In this document: piece after piece, positions 35,669-43,321 of the stretch | Numbering within the stretch: position 1 is the stretch's first letter | Layout of the letters: every line of letters begins with the position of its first letter | Source of the DNA: SAR202 cluster bacterium AD-804-J14_MRT_500m | GTDB taxonomy: Bacteria; Chloroflexota; Dehalococcoidia; UBA3495; GCA-2712585 | Assembly: GCA_009391275.1 (NCBI GenBank) | Contig: VEXF01000005.1 | Coordinates: 1 to 64,000, forward strand | DNA: 64,000 nucleotides | Direction of reading: 5' to 3' | The notes under the pieces: model-generated | Told to the model about the DNA's origin: nothing | Seen by the model: the letters and a program-made list of their open reading frames with translations, nothing else | The model's database searches: none | Made by a program: the position numbers and the translations under genes

Positions 35669-36652
35669 TTATTTTTCAGGATATGGTGGTATAACACCAG
35701 GAATCCACCATCGTTCCCACATCTCGTCTATTTGATCCTGAAAGTATTTTATATCTTCTGACTCAAAATGGGCGAATCGTCCTTGCCGCTTCAAAAAGTC
35801 TTCCACTGGCAATCTCTTTTGCCCTTTAGCTATCATCTTTGAAGGACCATTCAATATCACTTCACCATCGGTCACTTCGTATTGCACCCAAATCCCTGTC
35901 TGAACCATCAGCATGCCCAGCTCATGGGAATACATTGGATCATAATCCCATCCTTTAGGACACGGGTCTATGGTATGCATGAAAGTTGGGCCGCCTATAC
36001 TCAAAGCTTTCCGCACCTTATTCATCATGTCCGTAGCATAAGATGCGCACCCAGTGGCGATGTAACGAGCCTGAGGGTGTCCAACTGCCAACATTCCAGC
36101 CATGTTCTTTTTCCATCGCTTATTCATTATCCGATGCAAGCTACCAGGAGGGCTAAAAGTAGAGTTGGCACCCCATGGGGATGATCCGGAGACCTGAATG
36201 TCAGTGTTCGCGTACGACTCGTTGTCGTACATCAAAATCAATAAATTATACTCATTGTGGGTCAACGCACCGGAGATCGCCGAAAGCCCCATATCAGCTC
36301 CTCCACCATCGCCACAAAACGCTATGACATTGATCGGTTCATCAGTCATTTTGCCCTTGGACATCATAGCCTTCAGACCGGCAGCAGTACCTAGTGCAGC
36401 TGATCCCGATGATCCTAATTGAGTGTGCATCCATGGCACAACCCATGGTGTGGAGTAATAAGTGGTATTAGCCACATACATGCAGCCAGTGCTGCCCAGC
36501 ACGATAGTACGAGGACCTGCCGCCTTGATCATCAGCTTCATTACCAAGGCAGACTCGCAGCCTTGACATGTGCGATGACCCGAAGTGAAGAACTCTTCTA
36601 GAGGAGACTGTTTCACGCCTCTAAGTGGCGCTAGCTCTTGGGTAGACGTCAT
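35669..36652 (-). CDS. 2-oxoacid:ferredoxin oxidoreductase beta subunit (oxalate oxidoreductase-like)
   Basis: 327 aa. TPP-binding subunit: HRTCQGCESALV and STGCMYVAN supply the conserved Cys positions for one 4Fe-4S cluster. GDGGGADMG through LYDNESYANT is the Mg-TPP motif (GDG...N). TPP attacks the 2-oxoacid and electrons pass through the clusters to ferredoxin. Downstream of the alpha gene with four bases between; last gene before the strong hairpin at 35606-35645. Which 2-oxoacid is used is set mainly by the alpha subunit (see 36657). Confidence 0.88.
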   Translation of the reverse strand: MTSTQELAPLRGVKQSPLEEFFTSGHRTCQGCESALVMKLMIKAAGPRTIVLGSTGCMYVANTTYYSTPWVVPWMHTQLGSSGSAALGTAAGLKAMMSKGKMTDEPINVIAFCGDGGGADMGLSAISGALTHNEYNLLILMYDNESYANTDIQVSGSSPWGANSTFSPPGSLHRIMNKRWKKNMAGMLAVGHPQARYIATGCASYATDMMNKVRKALSIGGPTFMHTIDPCPKGWDYDPMYSHELGMLMVQTGIWVQYEVTDGEVILNGPSKMIAKGQKRLPVEDFLKRQGRFAHFESEDIKYFQDQIDEMWERWWIPGVIPPYPEK

Positions 36653-36656
36653 AATT

Positions 36657-37874
36657 TTAATCTCTTACTCCAATCCAGTGGATTTGGTTATCTATCTTGC
36701 CAGCTTCAGCAGCCTTCTGGGTGATTTCGAACATCTCTCGGGTAGCAGGAACGGTAACTTCACGACCCCCCAAGCCTGCTATGAATCCTATGATAGGGAC
36801 CCTGTTCTCGGCAGAGTACATCGCAGCTTTAACCTCAGTAAACAGAACACCTCCGTTGAAAGGGGAACCTAACGAATAATCTCGATCTATAACTCCAACT
36901 GCCTTAAACCTGGATAGGCTTTCTATCAGTTCCGGTGCAGGGAATGGTCTAAACCATTTCACCCTAATGAAGCCTACCTTTTGTCCCTTTTCGCGAAGTC
37001 GTCTAACAGTTACCTTGAGAGGCAATGTCAGGGTACCCATCCCTAGCAATACAACGTCTGCATCGTCTGTCATATATTCCTCAAGGAACGGGTCACCACC
37101 ACGACCAAAAATTCTCTTAAAATCTTCGTGAGTCTCGGTGATAACATCACGAGCACGACGCATGGCTGCATCAGTTTGGCGCCGTATTTCCATAAGCCAA
37201 TCTTCATTTACCTGTGGGGCTATGGTGATTGGATTGTCTGGATGAAGTTGGAATTTACCTCGATCGTAAGGAGGCAAGAACTTATCTACTAAACTTTTAT
37301 CTGGAACTTTCACGATCTGCTGGGAATGAGTCAGGAACGCTCCATCAGTGCTGATTGCAACCGGAAGGTAAACCCGAGGGTCCTCTGCCACCCTCCAGGC
37401 CATCAACGCCGTATCGATACAATCTTGCGCTGTGGCGGCCCAATTAAGCATCCAGCCAAGATCCCGAACTGCCAACGCATCGTTGTGCTCCGTGCCAAAG
37501 GCGCCGGGATCATCTAAGGCTCTATTACCAACCATAGCCACCATCGGTAACCTAAGCCCACAAGTGACTGCTAACGCCTCAAACGCATAGAACCAGCCGA
37601 CACCACTGGATCCTGTGAATACACGCGCGCCTACAGCAGATGCATGTTTGACAATCTCAAACTGTGAATGTTCACTTTCAGCCACTATGTATTCGCACTT
37701 CAGTTCTCCGTCTGCAATCATACGCGAAATAAACTGCATCACGGTGTCATATGGACGAATGGGGTATGCCGTAATCACGTCCACGTCCGCCAAGGCGCAC
37801 GCCCGTGCAATAGCCTCACTCCCGCTAATTAACTCTTCTGTTTCCAGTGGATTAGCTTGAGTTTCAGTCGTCAT
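36657..37874 (-). CDS. 2-oxoacid:ferredoxin oxidoreductase alpha subunit, oxalate-type active site
   Basis: 405 aa. Pyrimidine-binding subunit. The usual YPITP motif reads AYPIRPYD (R40), and the following loop is NRALDDPGAFG (R118, D121, F126). In Moorella thermoacetica oxalate oxidoreductase, as I recall it, Arg31, Arg109, Asp112 and Phe117 of the alpha subunit bind oxalate, and Thr takes the Arg31 place in pyruvate enzymes. The spacing here (78, then +3 and +8) is the same. This supports oxidation of oxalate to CO2. The start at 37874 has SD GGAGG and overlaps the upstream subunit by 11 bases; the longer frame to 38051 lacks homology. Confidence 0.85.
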   Translation of the reverse strand: MTTETQANPLETEELISGSEAIARACALADVDVITAYPIRPYDTVMQFISRMIADGELKCEYIVAESEHSQFEIVKHASAVGARVFTGSSGVGWFYAFEALAVTCGLRLPMVAMVGNRALDDPGAFGTEHNDALAVRDLGWMLNWAATAQDCIDTALMAWRVAEDPRVYLPVAISTDGAFLTHSQQIVKVPDKSLVDKFLPPYDRGKFQLHPDNPITIAPQVNEDWLMEIRRQTDAAMRRARDVITETHEDFKRIFGRGGDPFLEEYMTDDADVVLLGMGTLTLPLKVTVRRLREKGQKVGFIRVKWFRPFPAPELIESLSRFKAVGVIDRDYSLGSPFNGGVLFTEVKAAMYSAENRVPIIGFIAGLGGREVTVPATREMFEITQKAAEAGKIDNQIHWIGVRD

Positions 37875-39027
37875 TACCAACCTCCAACAATTTGGAAACC
37901 TCTTCTGCATACTGCCCAACATGATGGAAGCCGTGGGACCTGTCTTCCCCTTTGCCAACAGTAATCTTTTCGCCAAGCCACTCCATATAATTGTCTCTAT
38001 CCCTTTGCCAGTGTTCATACTGACTGGCATTATCAGTGAAGGATTCTTCATTAACCATAGTTATACAATCGGGAACTGGACAAACATCTTCACAAACCCC
38101 ACAACCACAACACGAGTCCATGTCACTGTCATAGAGTCCATCAGGTGTTACATCAAAGCAGGAGTCTGGACATTGCAACCAGCACAAAGTGCATTTTGTA
38201 CAGGTTTCGAAGTTTATAACAGGGCGCATCGTTCGAGTCGAATATTTTTTGAAAACGGAGCTCCGTACTGGCTCGAATCCCCCTTCACCTCCCCGGAATC
38301 CGCCTCCCTGATCGATCGCACGAATCACTAGGGCTTCTTCCATCTGCGTCCAACCTGGCATATCAAATTTGAAGGGTTCCTCAGGATTCCCTTCTCCGGG
38401 TTCTACCGGTGTACTACGAACCCTTTCATGCGCACGGTTAGCAGAAGTGACTTTTTCTTCTTTCTTCCACTGCTGTTGAATAGCCTGAGTATAAGACTCC
38501 AGACTTACCATATCTGGACAAACTTTGGCCAACGCGCCCAAAATCCGTACATCGGTATGGTCATCTTTATAAACCCACAGACCTGAAAAACTTTTGGAAC
38601 CTTTAACTATAGCCAAGTTATATGGCTGGTCTTTAACATGTATATCTTCTTTGATCTGATCAGGATCCTGGAACGATGTGACTAGGACAGTACCATGAGG
38701 TCTAGTCAACGCATTGATCGGTTGGAGACCGTACCAAGCCCAGGACTCCACACCTTTGCATAACGTGTCATCCACAACTATAGTCACATCGACTTCGGTA
38801 GGCTCATAACTGGCCAACGTTTCTTCTAGTTCCACAGCATCATCTGCTACAACAGCAAAATATTTGGCAGGAATTCCGTTGCGTTCAGGAGAGTCTCCGT
38901 AACGCCCAAACGCGGTTCCAATTTTGCCTTCTAGCCGAGATGCAAGAACGATCGACCTAGTTATGTTCCTTGCGAGATTTTTTTGAAAAATTCCTCGATA
39001 GATAACTTCAACGGCATGTGTGCTCAA
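37864..39027 (-). CDS. 2-oxoacid:ferredoxin oxidoreductase gamma-delta fusion subunit
   Basis: 387 aa. Residues 1-185 are the gamma domain (VEVIYRGIFQKNLARNITRS..., LVTSFQDP). A charged linker follows. Residues about 265-325 are a two-cluster ferredoxin (delta) domain with C276/C279/C282/C286 and C306/C309/C312/C316 as 4Fe-4S ligands. In most pyruvate enzymes gamma and delta are separate or all domains are fused; a gamma-delta fusion is also what I recall for oxalate oxidoreductase. The TTG start at 39027 shares TTGA with the stop of the regulator gene and has SD GGGAGGTG. Gene order gamma-delta, alpha, beta. Confidence 0.88.
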   Translation of the reverse strand: MSTHAVEVIYRGIFQKNLARNITRSIVLASRLEGKIGTAFGRYGDSPERNGIPAKYFAVVADDAVELEETLASYEPTEVDVTIVVDDTLCKGVESWAWYGLQPINALTRPHGTVLVTSFQDPDQIKEDIHVKDQPYNLAIVKGSKSFSGLWVYKDDHTDVRILGALAKVCPDMVSLESYTQAIQQQWKKEEKVTSANRAHERVRSTPVEPGEGNPEEPFKFDMPGWTQMEEALVIRAIDQGGGFRGGEGGFEPVRSSVFKKYSTRTMRPVINFETCTKCTLCWLQCPDSCFDVTPDGLYDSDMDSCCGCGVCEDVCPVPDCITMVNEESFTDNASQYEHWQRDRDNYMEWLGEKITVGKGEDRSHGFHHVGQYAEEVSKLLEVGNDD

Positions 39028-39746
39028 TCACGCACCTCCCTAAGAAATTTTGCTGGCTCCACCACGCCTTGATGAATCCTAGCGCTAGTCCCTGGTGGAT
39101 AAATTGGTTCCACCACTGATATGTGATGTTCCATTGCCTCGCGCGCGCCCTCTGAATCGCCAATCCGTAACATGTCTAAAATGTACCGATGGGACGACAG
39201 CGACCTTTTGGACCGTCCCGGTGCCTGAAAAGGGTCCTCCCTAGATTGCCCAAGGATATCAGCAACTGCTGTTACCACCTTTACCAGCGCTGAATTTTGA
39301 GTCACCTCGGCGATCGCAAAATGAAAAGCAGTATCTCCTCGAGTTCCTGTCTCACCCTGTTCGATCTCTAAGCGTTGAGCTTCGAGCAAGTCTTCCATCT
39401 GCTGGATATCATCCGGTGTACAGCGGCGTGCGGCCAATGCAGCGATCTGCGGTTCCAAAATATGTCTCATTTCAAATACATCAACCAAGGCATCTGATCC
39501 ATTGGTCAAATAAGCAACTAGAGCATCGTTCAGTGGAGTTACCCCAGAATCACGCATAAAAGTCCCAGCACCAGGTCGGATTGTAACAATTCCCTGAATC
39601 TCCAAGGTCCGGGTCGCCTCGCGTAAGGAGTTACGACTCACCTGCAATTGCTCAGCTAAATCCCTTTCTGGCGGCAACCTATCTCCCGGACCCAAATCTC
39701 GATCTCTGATAAGATCTTGGATACGGTTCACGGCTTCCTGGTACAA
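39024..39746 (-). CDS. GntR/FadR-family transcription regulator
   Basis: 240 aa. N-terminal winged helix (residues about 5-70: GDRLPPERDLAEQLQVSRNS, then LREATRTLEIQGIV) and a C-terminal all-helical FCD ligand domain with the metal-type histidines (FHFAIAEVTQNS, MEHHISVV). FCD regulators sense small carboxylates. Its stop overlaps the start of the oxidoreductase gamma-delta gene (TTGA), so regulator and enzyme are translated together. It probably controls its own operon in response to the substrate. The start is TTG with no clear SD; an in-frame stop lies 30 bases upstream. Confidence 0.85.
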   Translation of the reverse strand: MYQEAVNRIQDLIRDRDLGPGDRLPPERDLAEQLQVSRNSLREATRTLEIQGIVTIRPGAGTFMRDSGVTPLNDALVAYLTNGSDALVDVFEMRHILEPQIAALAARRCTPDDIQQMEDLLEAQRLEIEQGETGTRGDTAFHFAIAEVTQNSALVKVVTAVADILGQSREDPFQAPGRSKRSLSSHRYILDMLRIGDSEGAREAMEHHISVVEPIYPPGTSARIHQGVVEPAKFLREVRD

Positions 39747-39790
39747 TCGTCTTGGTTCGACAGCTTTCAGCGGTTACTCCATTACTCATG

Positions 39791-39813
39791 ATTGGACTAA
39801 TGAGCAGACCAAT
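39791..39813. promoter_or_regulatory. Candidate operator of the GntR regulator
   Basis: ATTGGACT, seven bases, AGACCAAT: 8-bp arms with one mismatch, 45 bases before the regulator's start codon. The TGG...CCA layout is in the style of FadR-family sites. A second inverted repeat (CTCAT...ATGAG) overlaps it. Confidence 0.4.
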
Positions 39814-39877
39814 TACGAATTGTAAGCTGTGCCCAGAAGTGTGTCAAACAATAGCCAGTTCTTTCCTAACCAGGATG

Positions 39878-40276
39878 TCAACATTGGTTAGAACCTTGTT
39901 CGCCCTCTTTCAATGCCCCGGCTCGTGAATCTAACTCTTGCGGATCATACAATTCTAGCTCATCAACGAGAGTTCGGTAATAAATTGGAACCCGGGTACG
40001 ATGCGCAGCCCAGATAATAGCTGTGGTTGCGAGGGGATATAAAAACAATACGAAAATCAACGTGAGACTCGCCAGCAAGCTTATGCTGACAGATCGGGGT
40101 GCAAAATACACGGCTACGCCCAATAAGATTAGGAAAAGTCCACCAGTGGATGCCACTCCGGTCCCGTGCAAGCGAGTATATACATCTGGAAACCTTAGAA
40201 GTCCCAAACTACCCAAGAACACCAACGCTGCTCCCATAAGAAAAATCAAGCTGCCGATATATGAAGCTATTTCCAC
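39878..40276 (-). CDS. mnhG: Mrp antiporter subunit G
   Basis: 132 aa, three membrane helices and a cytoplasmic tail. LGSLGLLRFPDVYTRLHGTGVA is the MnhG/MrpG signature. Small subunit of the seven-part monovalent cation/proton antiporter; last gene of the operon, adjacent to mnhF with no gap. Confidence 0.92.
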   Translation of the reverse strand: MEIASYIGSLIFLMGAALVFLGSLGLLRFPDVYTRLHGTGVASTGGLFLILLGVAVYFAPRSVSISLLASLTLIFVLFLYPLATTAIIWAAHRTRVPIYYRTLVDELELYDPQELDSRAGALKEGEQGSNQC

Positions 40277-40540
40277 TTAAAATGGATCTCCTTTTACAAG
40301 ATACTTTGCGACCGCTACCGACGAAATAACTCCCATGATCGCGAGTATTAACACAACTATAAATAGCTCCGATGATGAGCGGAGAGATATACCGGCTATA
40401 ACACCCAAAACCACCAAAGTAGTTGTCTCCACCGCGAGAAGGCGGTCTACAATCGACGGCCCTTTAACTAACCTGAAAAAAGCCACCACAAAGGACGCTA
40501 GCAAAAATCCCATTGCTATATTGAGGGTGATTTCCACCAT
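40277..40540 (-). CDS. mnhF: Mrp antiporter subunit F
   Basis: 87 aa, three helices. VKGPSIVDRLLAVETTTLVVLG is the MnhF core (the P-x4-R-L-A loop). Overlaps mnhE by 25 bases and abuts mnhG. Confidence 0.92.
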   Translation of the reverse strand: MVEITLNIAMGFLLASFVVAFFRLVKGPSIVDRLLAVETTTLVVLGVIAGISLRSSSELFIVVLILAIMGVISSVAVAKYLVKGDPF

Positions 40541-41034
40541 TTTAAACCTCGGCCAAAGTGAACTTCCAAGTGCATCCGCAGTTGTTCTCGAGCGACTTCC
40601 AGATCCTCTACATCTAACACATGAATATAAAGATATTGACGATCTGGAGAAAATGACATGGTTATTGTACCCGGAGTAAGGGTAATAGAGTTTGCAAGAA
40701 TGGTTTGCTCCAAATCTCCCATCTCACCAGAGTGCAACCTAAGGATAGCTGGATTAAGCGGTTTTCGAAAACTGACGATTAAGATTGCAACCTCTACATT
40801 CGCAACAGCAACTACCCAAGCATATCTGACCAATGCAATAATCAAATCCGGAGAATTCCTAAAAGGAAATGGGGGATTTGAGAACGTCGACTTCAGAATT
40901 CCTCCCCTGAGGAATCGAAAGAGTAGTAGCCCCATGAAGACACCAGTAAATGCGGATACCCATTGTAAAGTGCTGCCTAGAAATACCCAGAGTCCGGCCA
41001 ATATCCCAATAAACAATACAGTCCGTGCAGGCAT
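40516..41034 (-). CDS. mnhE: Mrp antiporter subunit E
   Basis: 172 aa, N-terminal helices and a soluble C-terminal domain. NSITLTPGTITMSFSPDRQ and YIHVLDV match the MnhE consensus (LTPGT...). Four bases after mnhD. Confidence 0.92.
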   Translation of the reverse strand: MPARTVLFIGILAGLWVFLGSTLQWVSAFTGVFMGLLLFRFLRGGILKSTFSNPPFPFRNSPDLIIALVRYAWVVAVANVEVAILIVSFRKPLNPAILRLHSGEMGDLEQTILANSITLTPGTITMSFSPDRQYLYIHVLDVEDLEVAREQLRMHLEVHFGRGLKWWKSPSI

Positions 41035-41038
41035 AGCC

Positions 41039-42538
41039 TTATTTCACCAGCACTAGATTGACAGCGTTTATGTAGTCTTCTGTGTAAATGAGTTGTCTTG
41101 CTGCATCCATAGTTATATCCAAGAGTTCCCCGGCACCAAATACTAGAATAATAGTGCACATCCCAATTAATGCTGTTGGCACGATAAGCATAATTTGGCT
41201 ACCACGGACTGGAGGGTAGTTCCTCTTCGGATTGCCCCAAAATGCCCATTGCCAAATTTTGGTCATCACCAAAAGCGTCACAAAGCTGCTAAACAAAGCA
41301 AATGCTACGACAGTGTAACTTTCCCAACTAGCCCCTGCTATTCCAGATTGAACTAATGCCAACTTACCCCAAAACCCAGAAAATGGAGGTACTCCAGCTA
41401 ACGAGAGGGCCGGAATTAAAAAAACGGCCCCCAAAATTGGATATACCCGAGCTAATCCACCTAATTTGGACAAGTCCCCTGTTCCGCAAAGTTTCTCGAT
41501 TGTACCGGCACATAGAAAGAGTGACGTTTTTACCGGTATATATTGGACCATAAAAAAGATAGCCCCGCCAAGCGACGCAACGCTGAACAACCCTAGTCCC
41601 ATTACCATATAACCGACCTGGCTTATTATGTCCCAAGAAAACAAGTTGCGCAGTTCTCTCTGCGCCAAAGCCCCAAAAGCACCTAGACCCATACTCAAAC
41701 ACGCGATGGATATGAAAACTGGTTGAAATAGATTTGCATCGTGCCCCAACACCAAGGTAAACACTCGTACCATCGCATACACGCCCAGGTTGGTAAGCAC
41801 ACCTCCAAAGAAAGAAGCTACGCCAGACGGGATATAGGTATAAGCACCCGGCAACCAAAAATGAAACGGTGCCACGGCAGCTTTAATTCCAAAAGCTACT
41901 AACAACAACATTCCTACTGCTGTTATAACCCCTTGTTCTTCCGAAGCAGCCACTCGTTGAGAGATATGGGCCATATTCAAAGTACCTACTTCACCATAGA
42001 GCAAGCCTACCCCGATCAAAAATAACGTCGAAGCAAATACGTTTATCACTACGTATTTAAAAGCCGCTTCCATTTGAAGTTGGCCTCCACCTATAGCCAT
42101 CAAGGCATACGAACCGATGAGCGTGACTTCAAAGAACACGAACAAATTGAAGATATCACCGGTCATAAATGCCCCATTTACCCCAGCAAGAACCAGCAAC
42201 ATAATTGGGAGAATATATTTTTCCTGCCAACGATCATGCGCAAAGACGGTAAACACCACCACCGCTAATGCGGCCAGAGACGCTGCACAAACCATCAAAG
42301 CACTAAACAAATCCGCCACTAATACAATCCCGAACGGCGCCGGCCAATCCCCCAACGATGTGGCCGTTATTCCGCTTGATCGCACCCAATACAAGTTGTG
42401 AAACCCGACGGTCATTAGCAGCAATAACGTCAACCCAGCCAATGCTCTAGAAAACCGCAACCGCCCCCAGGCAGCCACCAAGACAACTCCACCAGATAGC
42501 GGTATCAAAACCGGCGCAACTATCAGGAAATTAGTCAC
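41039..42538 (-). CDS. mnhD: Mrp antiporter subunit D
   Basis: 499 aa, about 14 helices, homologous to complex I NuoL/M/N channels. GDIFNLFVFFEVTLIGSYALMA holds the conserved membrane Glu; AFGIKAAVAPFHFWLPGAY holds the key Lys of the proton path. Overlaps mnhC by 4 bases. One of the two ion-translocating subunits with MnhA. Confidence 0.95.
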   Translation of the reverse strand: MTNFLIVAPVLIPLSGGVVLVAAWGRLRFSRALAGLTLLLLMTVGFHNLYWVRSSGITATSLGDWPAPFGIVLVADLFSALMVCAASLAALAVVVFTVFAHDRWQEKYILPIMLLVLAGVNGAFMTGDIFNLFVFFEVTLIGSYALMAIGGGQLQMEAAFKYVVINVFASTLFLIGVGLLYGEVGTLNMAHISQRVAASEEQGVITAVGMLLLVAFGIKAAVAPFHFWLPGAYTYIPSGVASFFGGVLTNLGVYAMVRVFTLVLGHDANLFQPVFISIACLSMGLGAFGALAQRELRNLFSWDIISQVGYMVMGLGLFSVASLGGAIFFMVQYIPVKTSLFLCAGTIEKLCGTGDLSKLGGLARVYPILGAVFLIPALSLAGVPPFSGFWGKLALVQSGIAGASWESYTVVAFALFSSFVTLLVMTKIWQWAFWGNPKRNYPPVRGSQIMLIVPTALIGMCTIILVFGAGELLDITMDAARQLIYTEDYINAVNLVLVK

Positions 42539-42876
42539 CCGCGTAATTTCTTAAGATCATCAAGATCGTCACTTCCAATAGCACGATGAGTCTGAATCGC
42601 GAGGGCCAATAGAAAAGCTGTTACCCCAAAGCCTATGACAATGGCGGTGAGTATTAGAGCTTGGACCAGAGGATCTGCAAACTGCCTATCTCGTATCGAA
42701 CTATCTATTATTGGTACCGAGTTTTTCTGTAAACTTCCTACCGTAAACACCAACAGATTAGCGCCATGAGACAGAAGCAAAAGACCTAGGACTACCTTTA
42801 TAACACTACGTTGAAGCAGCAAATAAAGGCCTGCACCTGCCATCACTCCTATCGCTATTGAAAGAGGTATTTCCAA
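42535..42876 (-). CDS. mnhC: Mrp antiporter subunit C
   Basis: 113 aa, three helices, homologous to NuoK. VLGLLLLSHGANLLVF and DPLVQALILTAIVIGFG are typical MnhC/NuoK segments, with the conserved DPLxQALVLTAIVI. Confidence 0.95.
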   Translation of the reverse strand: MEIPLSIAIGVMAGAGLYLLLQRSVIKVVLGLLLLSHGANLLVFTVGSLQKNSVPIIDSSIRDRQFADPLVQALILTAIVIGFGVTAFLLALAIQTHRAIGSDDLDDLKKLRG

Positions 42877-42877
42877 G

Positions 42878-43321
42878 CTAATCCTCTTGTAGAGCTAATA
42901 TAGCGGTCACAAGTCCGCCTACTACTACCAAAAATATTCCAACATCAAAAACTTGCGCCAGCCCAAACTCCATTGGTGTAACTTTCCCAATGACATCTAA
43001 AAAGGGAATGTGGAGTTTCGCATGGAAACTAGTGAGGAAAGGGTAACCTCTAACTAATGCAATAACGCCGACCGCAATGGACAGCAGTAGACCAAAGCAA
43101 AAAATTTCTCTATAGGGTAGTAGCACAAACTTTGGAGCTAACGACTTACCGTGGGCCAAGTATTGAAAGCCTATAGCTCCGGACATCATCACCCCAGCAA
43201 TGAACCCTCCACCTGCTCGATTATGACCGTTTAGCAATAGGTATATAACAAGCACTACCATGAACGGAAACACAAGTGAGGAAACGGTTCGGAGTATAGG
43301 GCCTCGTTCCAACCTATCCAC
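42878..43321 (-). CDS. mnhB: Mrp antiporter subunit B
   Basis: 147 aa, four helices. LLLNGHNRAGGGFIAGVMMSGA is the MnhB signature (GHNxPGGGFxxG, with Ala for Pro). Overlaps mnhA by 8 bases; one base before mnhC. Confidence 0.93.
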   Translation of the reverse strand: MDRLERGPILRTVSSLVFPFMVVLVIYLLLNGHNRAGGGFIAGVMMSGAIGFQYLAHGKSLAPKFVLLPYREIFCFGLLLSIAVGVIALVRGYPFLTSFHAKLHIPFLDVIGKVTPMEFGLAQVFDVGIFLVVVGGLVTAILALQED

